Below, piece after piece: positions 18,872 to 27,618 of a DNA stretch of 64,000 bases. Numbering within the stretch: the stretch's first letter is position 1; each line of letters opens with the position of its first letter. The DNA is taken from positions 26,640-90,639 of the forward strand of contig JABHIW010000105.1 in NCBI GenBank assembly GCA_018670825.1. Reading direction: 5' to 3'. The notes beneath the pieces are model-generated. The model worked only from the letters and a program-made list of their open reading frames with translations, did not search any database and was not told the DNA's origin. Made by a program: the position numbers and the translations under genes. This DNA is from Candidatus Scalindua sp. GTDB lineage: Bacteria; Planctomycetota; Brocadiia; Brocadiales; Scalinduaceae.

Positions 18872-20212
18872 CTACTCTTCTTCTATCTCAAATTTCCCTT
18901 GCTGATGTTTAAACCTGGGATTATCCAGATCCTGGACCAATTCCGTGTACTCCTGTACTGACACATTATTATACCAGTATCCGGTAAATCGTGCGACATT
19001 CATAAAAACTACAAATAGACCGACTACAAGACCGGCATAGACCGCATAATGGACCTTCTTCCCAAGCCCCAAAACTTTCATATCAAGCGCTCCATTTACC
19101 GGGCACGAATCAACACAATCATAGCATCCCAGACATTCTACATCATAAACAATACTCTTTTTCTCTACTTCTATATGAACAGGACAGGCAACCGTACACT
19201 TACTGCAATCAATACATGTCTTTTTGTTTCTCACTATTCTGGTTGGACTGGCCCATCCCATGATACCTATCAAGGCGCCATACGGGCAAAAATACCTGCA
19301 CCAGTAATTCTTACTGAAGATGGAGAAAATAAAAATAACCGATAAAATAATTATTGCCAGAACGGAAAGATTCATGAAAAACTTCATCATCTTTATATCA
19401 GCAACTTTCATATACGGGGCCCTTTCAAATATCATCCCAATCTGTGCCGCCGACATCTTTATCACAATGTTAACGGTAAAAAAAGCCAAAAGGGTATACT
19501 TCCACGCACGCGCGATAGCATCTTCCACACGAGCGGGCCAAATCTTCCGGGGAAGGACAAAGGGTATGACAATGGCTGCAATCATAAAAGGGAAGATATA
19601 CTTCATACTTGGAGATTTAAACGAGGCAAACGTTATCATATCCAGAAGCATCAAGGCGACAATCGGTGTTGTTATCATGCTGAGACCGCAGGTAAGTTTT
19701 ACCGGAAACTTTTCCAACCAATAGCTAACCTTACTGTTAAATTTAGACTTCAGCCAATCACCAAATCTCCATGCCCACTCCGACATTGTTCCAACCGGAC
19801 ATATCCAGCTGCAAAAACCCCTTTGAAAAAGAAACGATGTTACCAGAATAGAAGCGAATATAATAAAGCCCGCTGGATGCAAAGGGTCTACCGCCCCGGT
19901 ACCCAGAAAATACTTCAACCCCATAAATGCGCCTATAGGCAAAAATGCCTCTATCCCTGGCGGTCTTGCCACAAAAGCAGTAACACCGCCGGATTCACAA
20001 TATCGCACAAACAGATAAAACGACCATCCAATGTATATTGTTATAATAAAAAACGAAATCTGTGAAAACCATCTAAACCTGAGCGAAGTGATCCATGATG
20101 ATTTCTTCTTTTTTGATACCGGTGATTTACCGGTTTTCTGTATCGAATCTTCTGTTATTACAGCCAAGACACTCTCCCATTTCAGTAACAAGTACGTAAT
20201 CGCCTGAAACAT
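18872..20212 (-). CDS. NapH/CcoG-type membrane polyferredoxin
   Basis: A 446-residue inner-membrane iron-sulfur protein with about six helices. FCSWICPVG and WCRYFCPYGA, between helices, are the two Cys-rich loops typical of NapH/NosR/CcoG proteins. Near residue 345, CIDCSKCTVACPV and CLGCYDCVDSCPV bind two [4Fe-4S] clusters. A last helix and a short acidic tail follow. Such proteins move electrons between quinol and periplasmic or assembly partners. With no nap, nos or cco genes nearby, the partner is unknown. The ATG at 20212 has only a weak ribosome site; a later start is possible. Confidence 0.88.
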   Translation of the reverse strand: MFQAITYLLLKWESVLAVITEDSIQKTGKSPVSKKKKSSWITSLRFRWFSQISFFIITIYIGWSFYLFVRYCESGGVTAFVARPPGIEAFLPIGAFMGLKYFLGTGAVDPLHPAGFIIFASILVTSFLFQRGFCSWICPVGTMSEWAWRFGDWLKSKFNSKVSYWLEKFPVKLTCGLSMITTPIVALMLLDMITFASFKSPSMKYIFPFMIAAIVIPFVLPRKIWPARVEDAIARAWKYTLLAFFTVNIVIKMSAAQIGMIFERAPYMKVADIKMMKFFMNLSVLAIIILSVIFIFSIFSKNYWCRYFCPYGALIGIMGWASPTRIVRNKKTCIDCSKCTVACPVHIEVEKKSIVYDVECLGCYDCVDSCPVNGALDMKVLGLGKKVHYAVYAGLVVGLFVVFMNVARFTGYWYNNVSVQEYTELVQDLDNPRFKHQQGKFEIEEE

Positions 20213-20748
20213 ACAAGGTATACGTACGGTAAAATTCTTAAAATTCTCGTGTTTTTTTCAAAATAACCACCTGTTTAAGGTGCGAAATATATCATAAACC
20301 GTGATAGAAAAGTGTCAAGTATTTTGTTTAAAACCCGCTTATTACTCAGTAGCATCCGGTTAGGTTTTTGCACTTGTTCCATTTATTGTCCGAAAGCTGT
20401 CATTCCCGCATTCTTTTAGCGGGATCCAGGATGAACAAACAGGTGTACACCTTACAAGCTTGTACTCGTACCCGTCCGTATGAATGCTATTTGCCTGGTG
20501 TGGAGAATAATCTATTTTTTCTCTTTTAGTGTCAATCCGTGAAATTCGTGTCTAATGTATTTTGCCTTGCAAAACACCCCCACTCTTTTATAATACCCCT
20601 GAACAGGAAGAAGCCACAGATCACTTTTACCACATTTTAAATATCTTCAAAAAGATAGTTTTACTTGTTTCATAAGAAGTAAGATTTTCCATATACATTT
20701 ATATTTGCAGAAGTTTTCACATTTAACTTCTTTTGTATATAACAAATC
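20213..20748. other. Intergenic stretch with dispersed repeats
   Basis: No gene was seen in 536 bp. It holds a TGTCATTCCCGC...GCGGGAT hairpin (about 20399-20427), a family that recurs at 41272-41394. It also holds a CCGTGAAATTCGTGTCTAATG piece near 20529 whose ATTCGTG core recurs near 25252 and 29904. These repeats border the defence island on this side. The promoter of the next gene must lie in the last 100 bp. Confidence 0.6.
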
Positions 20749-21903
20749 ATGAAAAGTGTATTTATACTATACATGCCTAAAAGTAATTATGAGGCGATGG
20801 TACACTATGAAGATACAATAAAAAACAAGGTTAAACCTGAAAGAATATTTCGCTATGTCGATCATAATCTAAGAGCTCGGTTGACCAATCTTTTCGGGAA
20901 TAGACCAATTGCCGCTTGGGGATCACGTGATTCTGCTGCTAATAGATCACGGTTTGAAAGCATGTCTGTTGGTGATGATATCCTTATTGTTGAAGGGGAA
21001 ACAATAAAGCTTTTGGGTAAAATTGCTGACAAGACTATTAATCCTGACTTGTCTAGAGATCTTTGGAAAAACCTAAAAGGTGATACAACTGACGGATGGG
21101 ACTTGATATATTTTATTGCTAATCCCTTGGAAATTGAATTGCCTTTCAGTGAATTCAAGAAGCTATTCAATTATAGTCAGAATTATAGTTTGCGAGGTTT
21201 TACAAATGTTGCTAAAGACAAATTAGAAGAATTTTATTCAAGATATGATGATTTATATTCAATACTGATACGAATAAGAAATGGTGATACATTTGAAGAA
21301 AAGAAAGATGCCGCTTATGAGAGTGATATCGAAGAAGATAAAACGGGTGCAGTAAAAGAAAATGTTAATGAAGATTTGTATGATAGCGAAGAACCTTCTG
21401 AACATGTACAAATGCAATGGAAGCTCCTGCGTTTAGGCCAGAAAGCAGGATCAAAAGTATGGATACCCCGTAACGACCAGTCGAGAATCAAGAAAGAATA
21501 CCAATTTAATAACTTCGAGTCTGAATTTACAGCAGGCATAGACACACCGTCTAAATATGTTGAAAATATCGATGTGGTGTGGAAAGAAGAGTTTAGAATT
21601 GATGCCGCTTTTGAAGTTGAACATACTACTTCCATTTATTCAGGATTGTTACGATTTTCAGATCTAAAAATAATTGCTCCTAATAGTAATTATCCACTTT
21701 TTATTGTAGCACCAAAATCAAAACGTAATCGTTTGTTGGATCAAATCAAACGGCCTACTTTTAGAAAAATTGAATTTGAAAAGAAGGTTAGATATTTATC
21801 TTATGAAGCAGTTAATGAAATAGACGATTTCTTTAAAGATACGACAAGTGGGTTGAATATTGACTTGTTAATTGGAAAGTCAGAATCATTGTTGGCATCC
21901 TGA
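20749..21903 (+). CDS. Putative nuclease with N-terminal PUA/EVE-like domain
   Basis: A 384-residue soluble protein. Residues 1-165 resemble a PUA/EVE-type reader of modified bases (AAWGSRDSAANRSRFESM, then GDDILIVEGE and repeated Trp). An acidic linker at about 185-220 follows. The C-terminal half has VDVVWKEEFRIDAAFEVE-like spacing: D at about 285 with E289-x-E291, followed by HTTSIYSGLLRFSDL. This ExE arrangement suggests a PD-(D/E)xK nuclease core. The order reader-then-nuclease is seen in modification-dependent restriction proteins. It is the first gene of the island, 85 bp before the GIY-YIG gene. Function is inferred; no exact family is recognised. Confidence 0.6.
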   Translation: MKSVFILYMPKSNYEAMVHYEDTIKNKVKPERIFRYVDHNLRARLTNLFGNRPIAAWGSRDSAANRSRFESMSVGDDILIVEGETIKLLGKIADKTINPDLSRDLWKNLKGDTTDGWDLIYFIANPLEIELPFSEFKKLFNYSQNYSLRGFTNVAKDKLEEFYSRYDDLYSILIRIRNGDTFEEKKDAAYESDIEEDKTGAVKENVNEDLYDSEEPSEHVQMQWKLLRLGQKAGSKVWIPRNDQSRIKKEYQFNNFESEFTAGIDTPSKYVENIDVVWKEEFRIDAAFEVEHTTSIYSGLLRFSDLKIIAPNSNYPLFIVAPKSKRNRLLDQIKRPTFRKIEFEKKVRYLSYEAVNEIDDFFKDTTSGLNIDLLIGKSESLLAS

Positions 21904-21988
21904 TAATAAATAGGGACATCTTTCCCCAATTATTCCATTCATAAGCACGGGTATTTTCCCTAAAAATATTTTCATTTTCGAAAAAGAT

Positions 21989-22462
21989 ATGCAGTCAATG
22001 GACGATTTGAAACGAATAAAAATATTTTTTGATGAAGGACGAAAGTTTGACCCTCGTAACATTAAACTTCTTATGGGAATCACTGGTTTGTACTTTATAT
22101 ACAACGATGAAATCAGAATACAGTATCCATTTCATAAATCGAGACTGATTTATATTGGGATGAGCGAGAAAAAAATGAATAGTATAGGCAAGCGCTTGCA
22201 GGGACACTTAGAAGGCAAATCAGGAAATAGAGGTATTGTCAGCTACGGCAAAGTCAATAGTCTTTCCTTTACCTATATCAACTTTGAAATGCTTAAAGGA
22301 ACATGGTCTTTAAGAATAGAAGACTTGGAAAGCTATTTTATTCTCGATTTCGTGAAACGGTACGGTGTGTATCCCATTTGCAATAACAAATCGGGATACG
22401 ATATTCTCCAAAGCGAGCTGGACAACAACCTGATTATAGACTGGAAATACTTTGAATTATGA
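21989..22462 (+). CDS. GIY-YIG nuclease-like protein
   Basis: A 157-residue protein with GIY-YIG signatures in order: GLYFIY at 33-38 (the GIY strand), LIYIGMS at 53-59 (YIG), Arg69 and His73 in KRLQGHL, Glu114 in EDLESYF as the metal ligand, and Pro-x-Cys-Asn at 129-132. All catalytic positions appear kept, so it is probably an active nuclease, here the likely effector of the system. It overlaps the next gene by 4 bp (ATGA). ATG 21998 is an alternative start. Confidence 0.75.
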   Translation: MQSMDDLKRIKIFFDEGRKFDPRNIKLLMGITGLYFIYNDEIRIQYPFHKSRLIYIGMSEKKMNSIGKRLQGHLEGKSGNRGIVSYGKVNSLSFTYINFEMLKGTWSLRIEDLESYFILDFVKRYGVYPICNNKSGYDILQSELDNNLIIDWKYFEL

Positions 22463-22644
22463 CTAAAGAAATAAAAAGCGGGAAAAGAATACTAGACGAG
22501 TTTTTTAAGGACATAAAGACCGATGAAAGTCTTGACCGGGACACTGTTGCAGCTATCGTTAATTTATACGAATCCGGCAAGCTCACAGACAGAAATCTAA
22601 CTAGTACACTATCCGAATTAAGAGAAGGTAAGGACAATGGTTGA
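22459..22644 (+). CDS. Small linker protein of the ATPase-nuclease system
   Basis: A 61-residue charged, helical protein with no membrane segment or Cys. It overlaps the GIY-YIG gene by 4 bp and the ATPase gene by 8 bp, which is strong evidence that it is translated. In published three-component ABC-ATPase conflict systems (ABC-3C, Lamassu) a small middle component sits between effector and ATPase; the position fits, although those are usually longer. No sequence family is recognised. Confidence 0.7.
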   Translation: MTKEIKSGKRILDEFFKDIKTDESLDRDTVAAIVNLYESGKLTDRNLTSTLSELREGKDNG

Positions 22645-25060
22645 AATAAATAACTTATCTATTACTGGATTGCGTGGAGTGCGCTACAATATTTCTATTC
22701 CTCTGAATGGTAAGTCCGTACTGCTATATGGAGACAATGGTACGGGTAAAAGCACATTGTCAGATGTATTTGAGTGGTTTTTTTATGACCGGATAAACCA
22801 CCTTATACCAGAGATAGGAAGAAAAGGCTACGAGGGATTGCGCAACATTTTTATGAATGATAATGAGACCGGCTCATTATCATTAGAGTTCACAAAAAAG
22901 GTGTACAACTGTAAAAAGACTATTGAGTTTAAAAACAATAATCTTAAAGCAAAGCTATCCAATGAATCAGAGGATTTTACCGACTATCTCAAGGCTTCAC
23001 AGGACGAAAACCTCATACTGCGTTATAGAGAGCTGATAAATTTTGTGCTTTCTTCTAAATCTGAAAAATTAGGCACTTTGTCAGAAATTATCGGTTATTC
23101 AAAAGTAACAGATACTAGGGATATGCTACGCATAGTTTACAACAGGTTATCCAAAGAGATAAAGTCCAAAGGGTTTGATAATCTGATTAATCACCAGAAC
23201 GGTCAAATAATTGCTCAGTTTGACCAGAATATAACCTCTGACGAACAATTTGTTGAAGTAGTAAAAGTGTTGGTGGAACCATTCAAGTTGGATATGAAGA
23301 TTAAGGTGCTAAAGGATGTTAATGAGGTTCTTGACAAGATTAAAAAGCCAGATGATAGTAAAGAGATTAAACAAGAAACATTTCTGGGGAAGATTGAAGA
23401 AAGTTTGGTTAACCTTCCCACCAACCTAGATGAGCTGGAGAAACAATACAAGGACTACAAAAAACAATTTGATGCGATAGTTTCGGATATAGAAAAGTTA
23501 AAGAAACTTACTATTGAGAAACTACTTACTACTGGCAAGGAACTTCTTTCACGTGAAAGCTATACGGAGAACAATTGCCCTTTGTGTTTGGAGGGACAGA
23601 ACAAGGCAGAATTGCTTTCCGATATTAAAGACAGAATTACTGAGTTGGAGGAAATTAAGAAAGAGCAAAAGGTACTTACAGAATCCAATACTGCGCTTCA
23701 ACAACAAATCACAGTAACAGTAAGGCCATTGCAATCGATTTTGGATGATAAGCAAATAGATGAATTGTGTAATGCCGAACACAAGACGAATATCGAAACT
23801 GTTGTCAAAGCAATCGAGGAATACCAGGAACCATTGAAGTTAAAAGTAGCTGGTGAAAATAAACTGAACGAAGAAAACACGCTCTTAATTCACAGAAAAG
23901 AAATAGAGTACTTAGAGAAAGATTGTAGAGTTCAATTAGAGGCATTCAGGAAATCCAGGAAAATAGACTCCAAGTGGGATGCTCATGGAAAAATCAATAT
24001 TGCTTCTTATGCCTACACTCAAATAAGGCGTTTAAAAAAAGAGAAAGCGGCCTATGAGAAACAACGAGATACAATGGAAGCGGTGTATAGTAGATTTCTT
24101 AAAAAGCAGAAGGAAGTTCTTGAAGTCTTTTTGGATACTTACTCGAATAAAATTGATGAGATATTCCAATTTCTTAATCCTGGTGAGAAAATTGAGAACA
24201 TTAAACTCGTTCCCATTGAAAAGGACGATGTGTTATCCGGTATTACTATCCAGTTTGATTTTCAGGAATGCAAAGGAGTTACCCCTCCTCATAAGTTTTT
24301 AAGTGAATCACACATAAACTGCCTGGGAATTGCCTTCTTCCTTACTTCCGTCGACGCATTTAATAAGCAAAATAAGTTTATTGTACTAGATGATCTTATT
24401 TCGAGTTTCGATGCGAACCACCGGAAAAGATTTGCTGATTTACTCTTTGAGAAATATGACGACTATCAAATCATTTTGCTAACCCACGAAAAGTCTTGGT
24501 TTGATATTGTAAAGAATCTAGCACGCAGTAAAGGATGGAACATTAAAACTATAAAGCACAACGAGGCTAAAGGAACTCACTTAGAGGATTCACCGCAAAC
24601 AGTAATGGAACGTATTGAACAGAAAATTGCAAATGGAAATGAATCAGGTCTAGGAAATGATGCACGAAAATATCTTGAAAACAAATTAAAACTCATTGCC
24701 TTGAACCTTAATGTGGAGGTCGCATTTCGGCTCAATGATGTAAACGAAGACCGGATGGCTTTCGAGCTGTTGACCAAATTAAAGAGTACAATTACTAAAC
24801 GAAAAAGTACGGAGTTGGAATCAAAGGAGGTTATTGACAGATTGTTGAGATCATTGTTTATTGGCAACAAAGACTCACACGACAGCTCTATTGAACTAAC
24901 ATTCGGAGACATGAAAGCATTTTGGCAGGATGTAACAGACTTTGAAGACCTCTTTTTTTGCGATACTTGTAAATCTTCGGTATCGCTACGATACTATGAC
25001 GAAGGGACCAAACAGGTTCGCTGTAAGAAAGGTGAGCTTTCTTATACTTGGAAAAAATAA
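22637..25060 (+). CDS. Rad50/SMC-like ABC ATPase with zinc hook
   Basis: An 807-residue ATPase. Walker A GDNGTGKST is at about residues 32-40. Two coiled-coil arms flank a CPLC zinc hook near residue 312. The ABC signature is replaced by a divergent LSESHINCLGIAF segment near 554. Walker B is FIVLDDLISSFD near 580, with an H-loop at LTHEK. A C-terminal extension (about 640-807) ends in CDTCK...VRCKKGE, a likely Cys-rich zinc site. This is the architecture of DNA-end or foreign-DNA sensors such as LmuB and RloC-like proteins. As the last and largest gene of the overlapping set, it is the probable sensor driving the GIY-YIG nuclease. Confidence 0.85.
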   Translation: MVEINNLSITGLRGVRYNISIPLNGKSVLLYGDNGTGKSTLSDVFEWFFYDRINHLIPEIGRKGYEGLRNIFMNDNETGSLSLEFTKKVYNCKKTIEFKNNNLKAKLSNESEDFTDYLKASQDENLILRYRELINFVLSSKSEKLGTLSEIIGYSKVTDTRDMLRIVYNRLSKEIKSKGFDNLINHQNGQIIAQFDQNITSDEQFVEVVKVLVEPFKLDMKIKVLKDVNEVLDKIKKPDDSKEIKQETFLGKIEESLVNLPTNLDELEKQYKDYKKQFDAIVSDIEKLKKLTIEKLLTTGKELLSRESYTENNCPLCLEGQNKAELLSDIKDRITELEEIKKEQKVLTESNTALQQQITVTVRPLQSILDDKQIDELCNAEHKTNIETVVKAIEEYQEPLKLKVAGENKLNEENTLLIHRKEIEYLEKDCRVQLEAFRKSRKIDSKWDAHGKINIASYAYTQIRRLKKEKAAYEKQRDTMEAVYSRFLKKQKEVLEVFLDTYSNKIDEIFQFLNPGEKIENIKLVPIEKDDVLSGITIQFDFQECKGVTPPHKFLSESHINCLGIAFFLTSVDAFNKQNKFIVLDDLISSFDANHRKRFADLLFEKYDDYQIILLTHEKSWFDIVKNLARSKGWNIKTIKHNEAKGTHLEDSPQTVMERIEQKIANGNESGLGNDARKYLENKLKLIALNLNVEVAFRLNDVNEDRMAFELLTKLKSTITKRKSTELESKEVIDRLLRSLFIGNKDSHDSSIELTFGDMKAFWQDVTDFEDLFFCDTCKSSVSLRYYDEGTKQVRCKKGELSYTWKK

Positions 25061-25417
25061 TAGGGAGAACATGGTCAAACCTAATCTATTGACAAACTAT
25101 TCAATCCATGTAAGAAAAGTTGCAAATCGGGGGGGGACGCCATACCTATTTAATTTAATAGCCTCCTAATCTTCATACCAATACAAGGAAAAGCCTGAAA
25201 ACCACAGGTTTTCATTTTACAATCTGGCCTATCATGAACATATTAGATATCTATTCGTGCCAATTCGTGTAATTCGTGCTTGGCATCTATTCCCCCCCCC
25301 CTTTTGAATTCGTGCTCGGCCAGGTTGAGCGTAATATTATAATAACTTGAGTTTATGTAAAAAACTGTTAAAATAAGTACTTTAAATTCGATAACGTTAA
25401 TTATAGACGGCTTTTAT
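25061..25417. other. Intergenic stretch after the defence island
   Basis: No gene was seen. It has a run of G (about 25129-25136) and a run of ten C (about 25292-25301), both likely length-variable. Near 25252 are repeated ATTCGTG units (ATTCGTGCCAATTCGTGTAATTCGTG pattern), related to pieces at 20529 and 29904. Confidence 0.5.
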
Positions 25418-26467
25418 ATGACAAATAGACGTAAAACAAGAACTGTTTCCGTTGGTTCTGTAGAGATTGGTGGTAATGCACCGGTCGCTATTCAATCAAT
25501 GACAAATACCCACACAGATGACATCGATGCAACCGTAAAGCAGATCCACGAGTTGGAAGCACTCAAATGCAAAATTATTCGAGTTGCCGTTCCTGATGTG
25601 AAAGCAGTCAAATGTCTCGGTGAAATCAAAAAGAGAATAAATATACCGCTGGTTGCTGATATACATTTTGGACATAATCTCGCCCTAGAGGCCATTAAAC
25701 AGGGTGTAGATAAGATCCGTATCAATCCCGGCAATATGAAAAACAAGGACAAACTGGAGGACATTGTGCGTCTTGCTAAAGACAAGGGTGTTCCTATCAG
25801 AATAGGTGTTAATTCAGGATCTATCAGAAGTAATAATGGCCAGAATGAGGACCTTGTAGCGTTAATGGTTAAAACAACGTTAAGCTACTGTGAACATTTC
25901 GAATCATTGGGTTTTAAAGATATAGTGGTCTCATTGAAGGCGTCTGATGTGCAACAAACAATGGATGCATACAGGTCCATTGCAAAACAGTGTGACTATC
26001 CACTGCATGTGGGTATTACTGCAGCTGGTGCACCGGATGATGCAGCAATAAAATCTGCAATCGGTATTGGCGGTTTGCTTTCAGAAGGAATTGGCGACAC
26101 ACTAAGAGTCTCTTATACAGGACCTCCCCACCAGGAAGTAGATGCGGGGTATAAGATCCTTGAAGCACTTGGGCTATCAAAAAAAACAGATGCAGAGATA
26201 ATATCGTGTCCGACTTGCGGACGTTGCGAAATAGATCTTCTGAATATAGTCAATGAAGTAAAGAAAAGGCTGCCTGCTCAGAAAAAATCCGTGCAGATTG
26301 CCGTTATGGGATGCATTGTTAACGGCCCCGGAGAGGCGATGGAAGCCGACATAGGAATTGCCGGTGGAAATGGTGTTGGCTTCTTGTTTAAAAAAGGTGA
26401 AAAGATAAGAAAGATTCCTGAAAGTGAAATGGTATCTGCCTTACTGGAAGAGATCGAAACAATATAA
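25418..26467 (+). CDS. ispG: 4-hydroxy-3-methylbut-2-enyl diphosphate synthase IspG
   Basis: A 349-residue cytoplasmic iron-sulfur enzyme of the MEP isoprenoid pathway that converts MEcPP to HMBPP using reduced ferredoxin or flavodoxin. It begins with the family pattern RRKTRTVSVGSVEIGG and PVAIQSMTNTHTDD. The [4Fe-4S] cysteines are in SCPTCGRCEIDL and in MGCIVNGPGEA. The length matches the short bacterial form. It is immediately followed by dxr (2 bp gap), giving two MEP steps in one operon. Isoprenoids feed quinones and hopanoids. Confidence 0.97.
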   Translation: MTNRRKTRTVSVGSVEIGGNAPVAIQSMTNTHTDDIDATVKQIHELEALKCKIIRVAVPDVKAVKCLGEIKKRINIPLVADIHFGHNLALEAIKQGVDKIRINPGNMKNKDKLEDIVRLAKDKGVPIRIGVNSGSIRSNNGQNEDLVALMVKTTLSYCEHFESLGFKDIVVSLKASDVQQTMDAYRSIAKQCDYPLHVGITAAGAPDDAAIKSAIGIGGLLSEGIGDTLRVSYTGPPHQEVDAGYKILEALGLSKKTDAEIISCPTCGRCEIDLLNIVNEVKKRLPAQKKSVQIAVMGCIVNGPGEAMEADIGIAGGNGVGFLFKKGEKIRKIPESEMVSALLEEIETI

Positions 26468-26469
26468 TT

Positions 26470-27618
26470 ATGAAAAATGTAGTCATTCTCGGATCAACAG
26501 GCTCAATAGGCACAAGCACCCTGGACGTTGTAAGAAACCTGAACCACAAATATAAGGTTGTAGCATTGTCAGCAAATTCACAATGGGAGCTATTGTCAAA
26601 ACAGGTCAACGAGTTCAAGCCGGAACATGTATCCCTTGCGGATGAAAGATGTGTAGACTCACTAAGAAATAGCCTATCAGACAATTCTGTACAAATTCTT
26701 ACCGGTGAAGACAGCGTCAGGGAGATGGTTTCCCAGGAAAATGTAGACATTGTCCTTTCGGCCATAGTGGGAGGGGCCGGACTTCCTGCTGCTATTGAGG
26801 TAATTAAAAACGGAAAAACTCTCGCCCTGGCTAACAAGGAAGCTTTAGTTATGGCGGGTGGATTGATTATGCCTATGGCAAAAGAGCATGGCGTAAACAT
26901 CATCCCGGTAGATAGTGAACACAGCGCAGTGCTTCAGGCATTAAGAGCGGGACGTCGTGATGAGGTAAAAAAGATTATAATTACGGCTTCCGGTGGTCCG
27001 TTTCGTAATCACCCGAAGGAGAAACTGTCGGAAGTTACAAGAGAAGAAGCACTCAACCACCCGACATGGAACATGGGGAATAAAATAACTATTGACTCTG
27101 CAACATTGATGAATAAAGCCCTCGAAGTAATTGAAGCAAAATGGCTTTTTGGACTGGACGCATCTCAGATTGAAGTAGTTATACATCCTGAGTCAATAAT
27201 CCATTCACTTGTAGAGTTCTGTGATGGTTCTGTAATCGCCCAAATGGGATTGCCGGATATGAAGGTACCGATACAATTCGCGTTGACATACCCTGACAGA
27301 GAGAATGGTAATGTCAAATCACTTGATCTTGCGGAGTTGGGCACTCTTAATTTTCAAAAGCCGGATATGGATAAATTCCCGGCATTAAGATTAGGATACG
27401 AAGTAGTTGAAAAAGGCGGTACTATGGGCGCTACATTTAACGCAGCAAATGAAGTAGCTGTCCAGGAGTTCTTAGATAATAAAATTAAATTTACCGATAT
27501 CACAAAGGCAGTGGAACACGTTATGAAAGAACATAATTTTATAAAAGACCCCACTTTGCAGGATATCATGGATGCGGATGAATACGCGCGCAAGGAGACG
27601 AAAATATGCCTTTCATAG
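26470..27618 (+). CDS. dxr: 1-deoxy-D-xylulose 5-phosphate reductoisomerase
   Basis: A 382-residue NADPH enzyme catalysing the first committed MEP step (DXP to MEP). GSTGSIGTSTLDV at residues 8-20 binds NADPH. PVDSEHSAVLQAL carries the metal-binding Asp and Glu, SGGPFR is the substrate loop, and HPTWNMGNKITIDSATLMNK is the flexible active-site region. All expected motifs are kept. Its end overlaps rseP by 13 bp, so expression is coupled. Order ispG-dxr-rseP on +. Confidence 0.97.
   Translation: MKNVVILGSTGSIGTSTLDVVRNLNHKYKVVALSANSQWELLSKQVNEFKPEHVSLADERCVDSLRNSLSDNSVQILTGEDSVREMVSQENVDIVLSAIVGGAGLPAAIEVIKNGKTLALANKEALVMAGGLIMPMAKEHGVNIIPVDSEHSAVLQALRAGRRDEVKKIIITASGGPFRNHPKEKLSEVTREEALNHPTWNMGNKITIDSATLMNKALEVIEAKWLFGLDASQIEVVIHPESIIHSLVEFCDGSVIAQMGLPDMKVPIQFALTYPDRENGNVKSLDLAELGTLNFQKPDMDKFPALRLGYEVVEKGGTMGATFNAANEVAVQEFLDNKIKFTDITKAVEHVMKEHNFIKDPTLQDIMDADEYARKETKICLS

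Noticed and set aside
25129..25301. Runs of G and C suggesting phase variation
   Set aside because: They lie in intergenic DNA away from start codons and promoters that could be identified; may also be assembly artefacts.
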